Assembly (NCBI GenBank): GCA_012932295.1
Contig: JAAONU010000014.1
Coordinates: 33,573,977 to 33,637,976, forward strand
Reading direction: 5' to 3'
Length of the DNA: 64,000 nt
DNA from: Cyclina sinensis
Taxonomy: Eukaryota; Mollusca; Bivalvia; Venerida; Veneridae
Shown: positions 20,807-32,535 of the stretch, piece by piece
Position numbering within the stretch: position 1 is the stretch's first letter
Layout of the letters: every line of letters begins with the position of its first letter
Position numbers and translations under genes: made by a program
Notes under the pieces: generated by a model
Seen by the model: the letters and a program-made list of their open reading frames with translations, nothing else
Told to the model about the DNA's origin: nothing
Database searches by the model: none

Positions 20807-21040
20807 TGAGCCGTGTCATGAGAAAACCAACAATATGGGATTTGCGACGAGTGTAGGCCCAGATCAGCCCACGTGCAGCCACATGGTCTGATTAGTCCTT
20901 CACTGTTTGCCTATCAAGTTGAACGATTAGGAGCGGTAGCCGAACAGTGTAGATCATGATCAGACCGCGCAGCTGCGCATGGGCTGATCTGGACCTTCAC
21001 TGGTCGCAAAGCCTATATTGTTTTCTCATGACATGGCTCA
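20807..21040. mobile_element. Fold-back MITE
   Basis: 234 bp whose outer ~60 bp on each side are imperfect inverted repeats: TGAGCCGTGTCATGAGAAAA left against TTTTCTCATGACATGGCTCA right, with TTTGCGACGAGTGTAGGCCC against GGACCTTCACTGGTCGCAAA further in. No coding capacity. I recall this family as abundant in venerid clam genomes. A clear target duplication is not visible. Confidence 0.75.
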
Positions 21041-21669
21041 TTTATAAATATTCACAATATTATATATTATCAACAATTCGCAGGCAATGCAGACTTTGTA
21101 GAAAATCTGCTATTGGCGACTTAAACTGAGCAGGTGTAGGGGTGGGTGGGGTAAATAAAAAAACTGACTGATGGAGTGATGCCAGGTCCTGAAGGCCAAT
21201 TTCATACAATCTTTACTAGTGGCCATTTACTTTCAATATCAGTTTATTGCATTACCCATTGACAAAAAATCCGACATTTTTCTTTGATTAGAAATATCAT
21301 TTTTCTGTTTTTTCTTCGGTGGTGGCATTGTGCCACAGGTCACAAGTTGACAAGTGTCTGGATCTCTGGAATGCTTACCTTTCCAAGAAGTTATTATTTA
21401 TTTATGTTGCGCTTCAATGATGCAGATAACTAACGGCTAAAAATAACCATGCGGAAATCCCATGGTACCCGGCAAGAGTGTTTATTGATCTCACTTCGCA
21501 AAATAAGCGGGAAACAATGCGGTGTTCATATAAATATTTACTTGACGATTTTATTCAATGTAAACATTTCGTTTTTTACGTTTTTTCTCTTTTTGTTTTG
21601 GAAAAAGTAGCCGGCGGCAGGCTTGCGAGTAATCGGCGGTTTTGCCGGCCGCCAGCGCTTCCGGAGAAC
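21041..21669. other. Non-coding, nothing recognised
   Basis: No supported gene. A short GC-rich patch at about 21608-21665 (GCCGGCGGCAGG) stands out from the AT-rich surroundings. Confidence 0.35.
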
Positions 21670-22547
21670 TCTGAATGAATGCTGTTTTCTTTCGATCTTC
21701 TTCATTAACACGTACTTGGCAATAAGCAGAGTTAGCGTCTAGTTTAGAAAACCAGATACTACCTACTAAAGTATCTATGCAGTCTTCAGTAGCGGAAAAG
21801 TGTCCTTTACTGTCACGTTGTTGAGAGACCTATAGTCTATGCACTACCTTACGGACCCATCACGTTTTTTTATCAGAACAGGTGAGGCTGCCCACTCTGA
21901 CGTAGATTCTTGTATGACACCGGCTTCTAACATCTTCTTCAAATGAGCTTCTTCGTCCCCAATGAAACATGCAGGTGTTCGTCTCATGCGCTGCTTTATG
22001 GGTGCTGCATCGCCAGTGTCGATCTTGTGCTCAATTGAAGTAAAGTTGCCCAAATCAAAATCTCCCTTAGCAAATACATCTTGATAATCACAAAGAAGTT
22101 TTGCCAATTTCTTACATTGTTCTTCATCTAAATCTTCTTTAGAAGATTGATACATTTCTTTTGAATGATCTGGGATCTGTGACAACGCATCTGTCTGTTT
22201 TGGTGCATGGTTTACTGCATCTGGCAATCCATCTTCTTTGACTATTTGAACAGAGTAACTAGAAGTCGCTCTTGTCCCTTCTTGTACACCATACTTTTTG
22301 GTATCTTAGTAACTGGAAGTTTGCGCAGATGACTCATCTTCTTGATCAAAGAAACTTGTATCTCAAAGGCATTTGCTATTCCTTTACCCTTCTTAAATGT
22401 CTTGAAAGAGTCGGTGACATTGACGATACACATAATTGGTTCAGTTCTTGATGACCTGAATGTTTTTGGCATCATTACACCAAAACAGTCCAACTCCTCA
22501 TTTGGCTCAATGAAATTATCAATGGAAATAAGACTTCTCAAGTTCAT
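21670..22547 (-). pseudogene. Ty3/gypsy pol fragment: protease-RT junction and RT N-terminus
   Basis: Minus strand. 22547-22242 encodes the protease-proximal part (DCFGVMMPKTFRSSRTEPIM, KGKGIANAFEIQVSLIKKM). 22227-21844 encodes the RT start (KLLCDYQDVFAKGDFDLG, IEHKIDTGDAAPIKQRMRRT, LEAGVIQESTSEWAASPVLI, KKRDGSVR). After a frame break near 21845, CIDYRSLNN and further on SIWFSKLDANSAYCQVRVNEE can still be read to about 21675. No catalytic aspartate pair remains. Together with the 12.9-kb piece it shows at least two decayed gypsy insertions besides the complete one. Confidence 0.8.
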
Positions 22548-23334
22548 GTTATTATTTTGATTGGTTAAATTGTGTTATTTTCTCAAATATAACTGTAACT
22601 TGCCATAATCACATACACACCACAAGAAGTTCCATCTACTTGTCTTGCATGTTGCTGAGTCTTCAAAGTCCATCCTTCAGGTGAATTTTGTTCATATCCA
22701 TGCCTGTACATTGTATCTGCTTATTAGGAAATCACTAAAATATTAAAAGTTTGTTTTACTAAACAATCTCTCTTATGTTCTAAACAAAACTCCTATAACA
22801 TTTTTCAGTTACTTGGCAATGATTTTGATGTTTTCTCTGTACTGAATACACCCCAAATGCATACATTTCTTTTCCATGTGATAAGGCATCAGAACTCATA
22901 TGACATACTTAATTTCAAAATAAAATAATATTCACTTTATCAAAATACTCATAACAGCAAGTGATTTTGTAACCTAGTATTTCAACCAAATTTATAACAA
23001 ATCTAACAAGGCAATTGGTAAAACCGACATATGTTCCCCGAAGCAGGAGCCAAAGGGACATGTGCAAGGCAAGAGCATACAGGCAAAGTCATAAAGTGGG
23101 CACATTTTATTTTTCATAAACAAGTAAAGATGTAAAGTGAATGTTTACCGATTATATCTTTTTCAGTCTGTAAAGGAGATAATTCAAAATCAGGGGAAAA
23201 AATTTAGATATGCTGTATGTTCCCTGCACTCATTCTCACTGCCATCTACCACTATGTTTAGTTTAAACTAATTATCAGCTATAGTGTCTAAGTACATGCA
23301 AAGCTCCAGACAACATTTTGTAAAAGGCAGGTTA
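22548..23334. other. Non-coding, nothing recognised
   Basis: AT-rich, without open frames of protein character. Its right end grades into the 146-bp tandem array. Confidence 0.35.
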
Positions 23335-24190
23335 TTCAAAAACCTGGCAAAACAAGGTTACAGTTCCTTTGCACTGCCCTACTGCTCAATGCCGTGTACC
23401 AGTGTGTGAAGTTCAATCTAATTATCTCATGTAGTTTTCTAGTTATGCTCCGTACAAGTTTTTTTTTTTAAAATGGGAGATAATTCAAGAATGGGGCAAA
23501 ATAGAGTTATGGTTCTTTGGCACTGCACTCCGCCTCAATGTCCTCTACCACTGTGTGCAGTTTAAACAAATTATCTCCAAGGGTTTTCAGGTTATGCTCT
23601 GGACAAGATTTTTCTGAAAAGGGAGATAATTCTAAAATGGGGCAAAACAGGGTTATGGTTCTTTGGCTCTGCACTTCACCTCAATGCCCTCTACCACTGT
23701 GTGCAGATTAAACAAATTATCTCCAAGGGTTTTCAGGTTATGCTTCGGACAAGATTTTTCTAAAAATGGAGATAATTAAAAAAAAAGGCAAAATAGAGTT
23801 ATGGTTCTTTGGCACTGCACTCTGCCTCAATGCCCTCTACCACTGTGTGCAGTTAAAACAAATTATGTTGAAGGGTTTTCAGGTAATGCTCCAGACAAGA
23901 TTTTTCTAAAAATGGAGATAATTCAAAAATGGGGTAAAATAGAGTTATGGTTCTTTGGCACTGCAGTCTGCCTCAATGCCCTCTACCACTGTGTGCAGTT
24001 TAAACAAATTATGTCCAAAAGTTGTCAGGTTATTCTCCAGACAAGATTTTTCTAAAAGGGGAGATAATTCAAAAAAGGGGCAAAACAGAGTTATGGTTAT
24101 TTGGCACTGCACTCCGCCTCAATGCCCTCTAACAAATTATGCCCAAAGGTTGTCAGGTTATGCTCCGGACAAAATGGACGGACTTACTGA
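23335..24190 (+). repeat. Tandem array, 146-bp period
   Basis: About five to six copies, the first diverged. Marker GGAGATAATTC starts units near 23476, 23622, 23768, 23914 and 24060, exactly 146 bp apart. Each unit carries AGAGTTATGGTTCTTTGGCA, TGCCTCAATGCCCTCTACCA and CAGGTTATGCTCCGGACAAG. The short ORFs here are repeats of one another and not genes. The sequence is unrelated to the other 146-bp array at 45 kb. Confidence 0.85.
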
Positions 24191-24805
24191 CGGGAGAGTA
24201 AATATGTGGCTTACAGTTATGTCGCTGGAAAATTAATGTGGCTTCTTCATTTATGTGTCTTTTGAAAATGAACTTACGAGAAGGTAGTTATGTGTTTTAT
24301 CTCCTTAAACATGTGTCTAAGTGTCCATAACAATGTTTACAATATTGTCCAAATTTAAGTGGTCATTACAATAAATAAGGGCAGTCTGACATTTATTTTA
24401 GCTTCATGTTAACTGTAATATCTGCATAACAAGAAAGTAGGTCACTAGGTCAAGGTAATGGTAAACTGATGACACTTTTGAAATCAGCTTTCAAAACTGT
24501 ACATATGGTCCAAATTGCAGTACTGTAGCTTCAAAAACAAGAAAGTAGGTCACTAGGTCATGATAAGGTCAAGGACATATGACAATGATCTAATGATTCC
24601 TCATACAAAATATCTAAGCTCTAGGCTTTCTGGTTTATTTTTAAATTTTTTTTGAAGATTCTCATTTGTACAATCAAGTGACCCCCGTGGTGGGGTCAGT
24701 TTTAACCCAGGGGTCATGATATGAACAAATTTGGTAAAGGTCCACTAGGTAATGCTACATGTCAAATATCTAAGCTCTACGCCTTCTTATTTATATTAAG
24801 TTAAT
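24191..24805 (-). repeat. Partial, reversed HINE-like fragment
   Basis: From about 24600 the sequence matches, in reverse orientation, the Gly/Pro-rich-looking unit GACCCCTGGGGTCA and AGGTCCACTAGGTAATGCTA found at 31.6-31.9 kb and, forward, in the elements at 28 and 60 kb. Left of that is AT-rich sequence with nothing recognised. Confidence 0.5.
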
Positions 24806-26387
24806 TTTTAGCTCACCTGTCACATAGTGACAGAGTGAGCTTTTCTGATCACCTTTTGTCCGTCGTCCATCCGTCCGTCCGTTAACAATTAGATTGTTAA
24901 CACTCTAGTGGTCACATTTTTGCCTCAATTGTCATGAAACTTGGTCAGGATGTTTGTCTCATTGATATCTCGGACGTGTTCAAACATGGGTTATCAGGGT
25001 TGGAAAACTATGTCACAGAGCCCAAATACAGAAAAACCTTGTTAACACTCTAGAGGCTACTTTTTCAGTCCAAATATCCTGGAAATTTGTCAGAAAGGTT
25101 CTATCAATGATTTCTAGCTCAGGTTCAAATATGGGTCATCTGGGTTCAAAAACTAGGTCACAGAGCCCAAATATTGAAAAACCATGTTAACACTCTAGAG
25201 GTTACATTTTCAGCCCAAATAATCTGGAAATTTGTCAGAAAGGTTGCTTCAAAGATTTCTAGCACAAGTTCAAATATGGGTCATCTGGGTTCAAAAACTA
25301 GGTCACAGAGCCCAAAATAGAAAAACCTTGTTAACACTCTAGAGGTTACAGTTTCAGGCCAAATAATCTGGAAATTTGTCAGAAAAGTTGCCTTGAGGAT
25401 TTCTAGATCAAGTTCGAATATGGGTCATCTGGGGTCACAAACTAGGTTTCAGAGTCCAAATATGGAAAAACCTTGTTAATATTCTAAAGGTTGCATTTTC
25501 AGTCCAAATAACCTGGAAATTTGTCAGAAAGGTTCTATCGATGATTTCTAGCTCAATTTTGAATATAGGTTTTCTGGGGTCAAAAACTAGGTCACAGAGC
25601 CTGAAAGTAGAAAATCCTTGTTAATGCTCTAGAGGTTACATTTTTAGTCCAAATGTCCTTGAAATTTGTCAGAAAGATTGTTCAATGATTTCTAGCTCAA
25701 ATTTGGATATGGGTCATCTGGGATCAAAAACTAGGTCACATGGTCCAAATATGTAAAAAACTTTTTAACACTCCAGAGGTTACATTTTCAGTCTAAATAT
25801 CCTGGAAATTTGTCAGACAGGTTTTCTTGATGATTTCCAGCTCTGGTTGGAGTATGGGTCATCTTGGGTCAAAAACTAGGTCACAGAGCCCAAAAATGGA
25901 AAAACCTTGTTAACACTCTAGAGGTAACATTTTAATTCCAGATAACCTGGAAATTTGTCAGAAAGCTTAATTCTGTGGTTTCTAGGTCAAGTTTGAATAT
26001 GGGTCATCTGGAGTCGAAACTTCTAGGTCACAGAGCCCAAATATTGAAAAACTTTGTAAATACTCTAGAGGCTACATTTTCAGTCCAAATGTCCTGGAAA
26101 TTTTTCAGAAAGGTTGTTTTGATGATTTGTAGCTCAAGTTTGGATATTGGTTATTTGGGGTCAAAAACTAGGTCATAGAGCCCAAATATGGAAAAACCTT
26201 GTTAACACTCTAGAGGTAACATTTTCAGTACAAATAACCTTGAAATTTGTCAAAGAGATTGTTTCAATAATTTCTCGGTCAAGTTCGAATATGGGTCATC
26301 TGGGGTCAAATAACCAGGTCCATAGCAACTTTGTTTAAAGCAGTCATACTCAGGTGAGTGATACAGGGCCATCATGGCCCTCTTGTT
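24806..26387 (+). mobile_element. HINE/Helentron-like repeat A with ~145-bp tandem core
   Basis: The 5' end reads TTTTTAGCTCACCTG. The 3' end has the complement CAGGTGAG at 26351-26358, then the hairpin GGGCCATCATGGCCC (26366-26380) and CTCTTGTT. A subterminal inverted repeat, a 3' hairpin and a T-rich insertion point are hallmarks of Helentron-derived non-autonomous elements. The core consists of roughly ten diverged copies of a 144-145-bp unit (GTTAACACTCTAGAGG, TTTGTCAGAAAGGTTG, ACTAGGTCACAGAGCCCAAA). No coding potential. It cuts off the 3' end of the recombinase remnant to its right. Confidence 0.75.
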
Positions 26388-27904
26388 ATTTATAGTGTCG
26401 CTGTGCCCCATGTGTCTAAAAAAAGCTTCTCGCTCTACATCCCAGACATCCAAAGATGCATGAATTGTTGCTGCACGGTGACGCACCTTTGTTGCTGTAA
26501 TTGTTTTTACGCCCACTTTTTGGCTTATAGACCTTATACTTTCAGTTCCTATAACATGCCTCAATGAGCGCTGTGTGGAGGGGAAAAGATACATTTATTG
26601 AACTTATTGACACTTGGGTCTTTTCGAACTGCAGGATCAGAAAGTAATTGCAATGCTGATAAACAGTCACTGGGAAATATTACAGGCACAAGTTTGCAAT
26701 CATTTTTGCCTCTCTGATAAGCAATTTTCACCTTTTCCAAATGTGTCATATCATCTTCATATTCAAGGGGTTCTTTAATTCTCTTTTGTTTCCATTCATC
26801 ATTCAATGCTTCCTTCCACTCTGATATTGTGAGCCGACTAGGCTCCCCACCACATCTGGCATTGTACAACGTCAGTTTACAGACTACCAAGTCCCTTAAA
26901 TATATATATTCAGACTCTGCTATGAAGTTGTAACTATCAGATGAAAGTCGTTTCAATTCTGATACCGTAAACTGTGTTATTTTTTAAACTCATTTTCATC
27001 TGGCAGAGATACTGGCTTTCTTGTCTCCGATCGATTTATTACAGTTTGGCATTCAGACTCTGCACCCCCCAATGATGCCTCATACTGCATAAGAAACCGT
27101 CAAATTAAATTGTTTTCTTATCATCACCTTCACTTCTGCAGTGGTCATGTAAGAATTTGGCAAATCTTTTATTGAGGTTGCCTAACTGTGTCATTGAACC
27201 TGCAGAGGCAGCCTGGGATCTTGAATGCAAAACCAGCTTGAGATATTTTACGTTTTTTTGCAAGAACACTTTCTCCAAAGAAATGCTGCTACAACCTGTT
27301 GCACTTAACATGGTTTCTTTAAATTCAAGGAAGAGATTAGCTATTTGTCTCATTGTAGACATTGTGCTCTTGCGTTTCTCATCACTCTTTGTATTATTCT
27401 TGCCCCAGCTCAAGAATTTTTTAAACCCATACAACCTCATGTAATGATTTGTTTTGCAAAACATCCCTACTTCATCTTCACGGAAGTGTTTGCTGACTTC
27501 ACTTTCATATCTGACATATTCTTCTTTGCTTTCTAAATCTGATAAAATAAATGCTTCAATAAAGTCAGGCAGTAGTTTTGTTTCTGAGGACTGACTGCAG
27601 AATTTTTTGTGTTTGTAGTAAAGACGTTTTGAAATAAAAGCTTTGCATGATATGCAAGTTACTAATTCTCCAGTACCAGTTTGTCTTTCCCGAATGAGTT
27701 CAGCTGAATGCCTTGATTTTTTTCTCGCAATACTATCATATTTTCCTGAAATATACCAAGCTTCCTTAACCTGGAAAATGCTTCTATTCTCTCTTGTGTT
27801 GGTAATTTCATGGCCTCTATGACTTCTTTTTCATCTTTGTTTTCTGCAGATGATTTGATAACTTGGCTTTAAATGACCCACAGAAAGGACAAGGTCGATA
27901 CGGC
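26388..27904 (-). pseudogene. Crypton-type tyrosine recombinase gene, broken
   Basis: Minus strand, N to C from 27904 to 26388. It shows a finger CPFCGSFKAKLSNHLQ, a helical block (EAMKLPTQERIEAFSRLRK), a second finger CISCKAFISKRLYYKHKKFC, a SAM-like N-terminal region (NHYMRLYGFKKFLSWGK), and a catalytic region with CKLTLYNARCGGEPSRL, ATKVRHRAATIH and FFRHMGHSDTIN, matching the tyrosine-recombinase boxes R, HxxR and xGHS. The nucleophilic Tyr and C-terminus are missing because HINE A abuts at 26387. The 5' end is cut by HINE B at 27905. Frame breaks occur near 27850, 27690, 27100, 26990 and 26570. Cryptons move by site-specific recombination. Dead copy. Confidence 0.75.
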
Positions 27905-29581
27905 TTTTTAGCTCACCTGAGCATGCTCATGTGAGCTTTTAGGATCCTTGATTGTCCGGGTCCGTCCGTCGTTCACAATTCATTCAAACGACATCTCCTC
28001 TGAAACCACTGGGCAAAATTTAATGGAACTTGCCTAATATGTTCCTTGCATGAAGCTCTACCAAGTTTGTTCAAATGGTTCCGGTTCATTGCATTTCTGG
28101 GTCACAGGAGCTAAAAACAGATTTTAAAAGTGGGATCTTTAAAAATCTTCTTGTCAGAAACAACAAGGCCTGGAGCTTTGATATTTGGTATAAAGCATCA
28201 TCTAGTGGACCTCTACCAAATTTGTTCAAATTATGATCCTGGGGTCAAAAATGGCCCCGTCCCAGGGGTAACCTGTTTTACATAGAGTTACAATGTATAT
28301 AGGAAAAACTTTAAAAATCATCTTGTCAGAAACCGTAAGGCATAGAGCTAAGATATTTGGTGTGCAGCATTGTCTAGTGGACCTCTACCAAGTTTGTTCA
28401 AATCATGGCCTCTGGGTCAAAAATTGCCCTGCCCAAGGGGTAACTTGTTTTACATAGAGTTATATAAGAAAAACTTAATAAAATCTTCTTGTCAGAAACC
28501 GTAAGGCATAGAGCTTAGATATTTGGTATGTAGCATTGTCTAGTGGACCTCTACCAGGTTTGTTCATATTATAACTCTGGGGTCAATTTTAGCCCCACCC
28601 TGGGGTCATTGGTTTTACAAAGGCTTATATAGGAAAAAACTTCAAAATTCTTCTTGTCAGAAACCACAAGGTCCTGTGCCATAAGATTTGGTATGTAGCA
28701 TTGTCTAGTGGACCTCTACCAGGTTTGTTCAAATTATACCCCTGGGGTCAAATTTGGCCCCACCCCGGGGTCATTGGTTTTACATAGGCTTATATAGTGA
28801 AAACTTTGAAAATCTTCTTGTAGAAGGAGAAGTGACATTTTCAGTCCATAAAATCTGGAAATTTGTTAGACAGGTTGTTTCTATGATTTCTAGCTCAAGT
28901 TCGAATATGGGTCATCTGGGTTCAAAAACTAGGTCACAGAGCCTAAAATAAAAAACCTTGTTAGCACTCTAGAGGTTACATTTTCAGTCAAAATATCCCA
29001 GAAATTTGACAGAAAGGTTGTTTTGATGATTTTTAGCTCAAGTTCAAAATTGGGTCATCTGGGGTCAAAAACTAGGTCACAGAGCCCATATATTGAAAAA
29101 CCTTGTTAACACTCTAGAGGTAATGTTTTCAGTTCAAATAACCTGGAATCTGTCAGAAAGGTTGTTTCAGTGATTTCTAGGTTAAATTTGAATATGGGTC
29201 ATCTGAAATCAAAAACTAGGTCACAGATCCCAAAAATAGAAAAAAACTTGTTAACACTCTAGAAGCTACCTTTTCAGTCTAAATATTCTCGAAATTTGTC
29301 AGAAAGGATGTTTTAGTGATTTCTAGCTCAGATATGAATGATGGTCATCTGGGGTCAAAAACTAGGTCACAGACCCCAAATATGGAAAAACCTTGTTAAC
29401 ACGCATTGAGGTAACATTTTCAGTTCAAACAACCTTGAAATTTGTCAGAAAGATTGTTTCAATAATGTCTAGGTCAAGTTCTAATATGGGTCATCTGGGG
29501 TCAATTAATCAGGTCCATAGCAACTTTGTTAAAAGCAGTCATATTCAGGTGAGCAAATAGGGCCATCATGGCCCTCTTGCT
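27905..29581 (+). mobile_element. HINE/Helentron-like repeat B, composite core
   Basis: It starts TTTTTAGCTCACCTGAG with a small terminal hairpin (GAGCATGCTC) and ends CAGGTGAGCAA, the hairpin GGGCCATCATGGCCC (29560-29574) and CTCTTG. The core has two parts. About 28020-28815 has ~165-bp units (CTAGTGGACCTCTACCAAG, GGGGTCAAATTTGGCCCC). From about 28820, after AGAAGGAGAAGTGACATTTT, it switches to the ~145-bp units of element A. The same junction occurs at 61.5 kb, so this is a defined composite family. Confidence 0.75.
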
Positions 29582-30540
29582 TTGTCTTCACGAGTTGGAT
29601 ATTTCTCAGTTTCTACAAAGAGCATTGGCATGAAAGTTTACACACTTACTTAACAGTGCACAGGTCATGACCCTGACAAGTTACATAACTGTGGCTACAA
29701 TAATTCTTGGGTAATCTCCCCATTTTATACTTAGTGAAATGGTAAACCAGTTTCGGCAAGTTGGATATTTCTCAGTTTCTACAATTAGCAGTGGCATGAA
29801 AGTTTACACATTTACTCAACAAAGCACAGGTCATGACAAGAAACATTACTGTGGCTCCCTTTTTTCTTGGATTATCTCCCCATTTTGTACTTACAGAATG
29901 GTTGCCCTGTTTTGGCAAGTTGGATATTTCTCAATTTCTACAAATAGCAGAGGCATGAAAGTTTACATACTTATTAAACAGTGCACAGGTCATGACCCTG
30001 ACAAGTAACATAACTGTGGCTACCTTTTTATGCCCCTGACATCTAGTGATTGAACTGTCTGTCCGTGCATCCACACATCCATCTGGTTAACCTGTTTTGG
30101 CAAGTGGGACATATCTCCATTTCTACAAATAGCAGTGGCATGAACATTTACACACTTTCTTAACAGTGCACAGGTCATGACCCTGACAAGTAACATAGCT
30201 CTAGCTACCCTATTTCTTGGGTAATCTCCCCATGTTGTACTAAGAGAAATGGTTAACTTGTTTCGGCAAGTTGGATATTTCTTAATTTCTACAAATAGAA
30301 GTTGCTTGAAAGTTTACACACTTCCTTGACAGTGCACAGGTCATGACACTGACAAGTAAAATGTTTGCGGCTACCTTATTTTTTGGGTAATCTCCCCATG
30401 TTTTACTAAGAGAAATGGTTCACCTGTTTCGGCAAGTTGGATATTTCTCAATTTCTACAAAAAGAAGTCACATGAAAGTTTACACACTTACTTAACAGTG
30501 CACACATCATGACCCTGACAAATTATTTATTTGCGGCTAC
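29582..30540 (+). repeat. Tandem array, ~166-bp period
   Basis: About six copies marked by GGCAAGTTGGATATTTCTCA near 29595, 29761, 29920, 30105, 30271 and 30437 (spacing 159-185, mostly 166). Units also carry AGTTTACACACTTACTTAAC, GCACAGGTCATGACCCTGAC and TTGGGTAATCTCCCCA. No genes. The array lies between the 3' end of HINE B and the 5' end of HINE C. Confidence 0.8.
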
Positions 30541-31584
30541 CTTATTTTGGCTCATGGTGGGCTATTGTGACCGGTCTTTGTCTGTCGTCCGTCCTCCGTC
30601 AGCAATTTCATTCAAACGACATCTCCTCTGAAACCTCTCGGCCAGATTTGAAGAAACTTGCCTGGGATGTTCCTTGCATAAAGCTCTACCAAAGTTGTTC
30701 AAAGAATTCAATTCCATCAAGAACTCTGGTTGCTATGGCAACTTAAAGGAAAAACTTCTTGTCTGAAACCACAAGGCCCTGAGCCTTAAGATTTGATATG
30801 TAGCATTGTCTAGTGGACCTCTATCAGTTTTGTTCAAATTATGCCCCTGGGGTCAAATTTGGCCCCACCCCGGGGGTCAATTGATTTTACATAGGCTTAT
30901 ATAGTGAAACTTTAAAAATATTCTTGTCTGAAACCACAAGGCCCTGAGCCTTAGATTTAGTATGTTGCATTGTCTAGTGGACCTCTATCAAATTTGTTCA
31001 AATTATGCCCCTGGGATTAAATTTGACCCCGCCCTGGGGGTTAATGGATTTTACATAGGCTTATATAGTGAAACTTTAAAAATCTTCTTGTCTGAAACTA
31101 CAAGGCCCCGAGATCTAAGATTTGGTATGTAGCATTGTTTTGTGGACCTCTACCAAGTTTGTTCAAATTATGCCCATAAGGGCAAATTTGGCCCCACCCT
31201 GGGGTCAACTTATTTTACATAGGGAAAACTTTGAAAATCTTCTTGTCTGAAACCACAAGGACCTGAGATTTAATATTTGGTATGTAGCATTGTCTTGTGG
31301 ACCTCTACCAAGTTTGTTTAAATTATACACCTGGGGTCAAATTTGGCCCTGCCCCGGGGGTCAGTGGATTTTACATAGGCTTATATAAGGTCACCATAGC
31401 TTATGATAGATATTTCTACTTTCTGTCATAGAGCCTTTATTTATTGACTGATATTTTACATATTTACATATCTATATTTACATTACTTACATATTTTCAA
31501 TTAAAACATGAAATACTGCTTAACTGCAAGCCTACAGCCAAAATACTCAGGTGAGCGATCTAGGGCCATCATGGCCCTCTTGTT
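30541..31584 (+). mobile_element. HINE/Helentron-like repeat C
   Basis: It begins TTTTGGCTCATGGTGGGCTA, followed by TCTGTCGTCCGTCCTCCGTC, then ~165-bp units with CTAGTGGACCTCTATCA and GGGGTCAAATTTGGCCCCA. It ends AATACTCAGGTGAGCGAT, the hairpin GGGCCATCATGGCCC and CTCTTGTT. It lacks the 145-bp part seen in element B. Confidence 0.7.
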
Positions 31585-31967
31585 TAAGATTTTTATGTGT
31601 AATATCAAGTGACCCCTGGGGTAGGTCAATTTTCACCCAGGGGTCATAATTTGAACAAACTTAGTAGAGGTCCACCAAATGATGCTTCATACTAAATGTC
31701 TTAGCTCTAGGCCTTCTGGTTTCTAAGTTAATTTTTTTAGTCTTTCCTTTTGGTTGCCATGGCAACCAGAGTTCTTCATGGAATTTATTTTTTTGAATAA
31801 CTTTGAATAGGGACCATCCAAGGATCATTCCTGCAAAGTTTGATTGCAATTGGCCTAGTGGTTTAGGAGATGTTGTTTAAAGCAAATTTTGGACGACAGA
31901 CGACGGGCAGTCAATGGATCCCGATAACTCACCATGTCATTATGTGACAGGTGAGCTAAAAAGGCAC
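31585..31967 (-). mobile_element. HINE-like repeat D, reversed and truncated
   Basis: Reverse orientation. The element's 5' end is at about 31967, where the minus strand reads TTTTTAGCTCACCTGTCACA, sharing the terminal TGTCACATARTGACA hairpin with element A. It runs down through GTCGTCTGTCGTCC and TGGTTGCCATGGCAACC to the unit piece AGGTCCACCAAATGATGC. It lies back to back with element C and lacks its 3' hairpin. Confidence 0.65.
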
Positions 31968-32535
31968 TAAAAGAACTTTTCATTGTGAACTAGTTACCAC
32001 TGCTCCACAAAATTGCCTTAAAAGGCAAAATAATTTACTTGTTTATACTGCTGACTGAATATCTAAACATAATTCTAATTATTCGAAGAAACAGAAATTT
32101 GACTGTATAGTTATTGTCCTTCATTCACTGAATATATGAAGTGTAAAATATTGCGGCCAGAGTTTTATGTGCATTTAATTGAATGGTATGAAAATGGTAC
32201 TCCTCAATATACACCATCAAACAGTACTTTTATCATTAATCAAAGGAGATACCTGCCAGCCAATGATTCAACATTTAACTGTATGGCTCCTATGGCATTA
32301 ACATTGAAAGGACTTTGCCTGAAATGATAACTCTTGCTGCAGTGATTGCAGAAAATTGAAATTGCTTGTTTCATCTCATATGGTTTATTTTTGGATCTTT
32401 GTCCAATGGCAACAATTGGAGAGGGCCTCTCAAGTAATCACAATGGTCAGTATGATTTTTCAACCTAACTTGACTACTTTTACAGCTGTATATTTTCAAC
32501 AAATAAAACAAGCTAACAGAATCTTCCTTAACAAG
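31968..32535. other. Non-coding left flank of the minisatellite
   Basis: An open frame at 32136-32327 (63 codons) has ordinary amino-acid composition but no recognisable domain and no splice context that I trust. Otherwise nothing is seen. Confidence 0.35.

Noticed and set aside
23517..24236. ORFs of 64-93 codons on the plus strand
   Set aside because: Translations of the 146-bp array; 146 is not a multiple of three and the frames drift from unit to unit.
25975..26338. Plus-strand ORFs such as MVSRSSLNMGHLESKLLGHR
   Set aside because: Repeated translations of the ~145-bp HINE unit; the same peptides recur at 28.8 and 61-63 kb.
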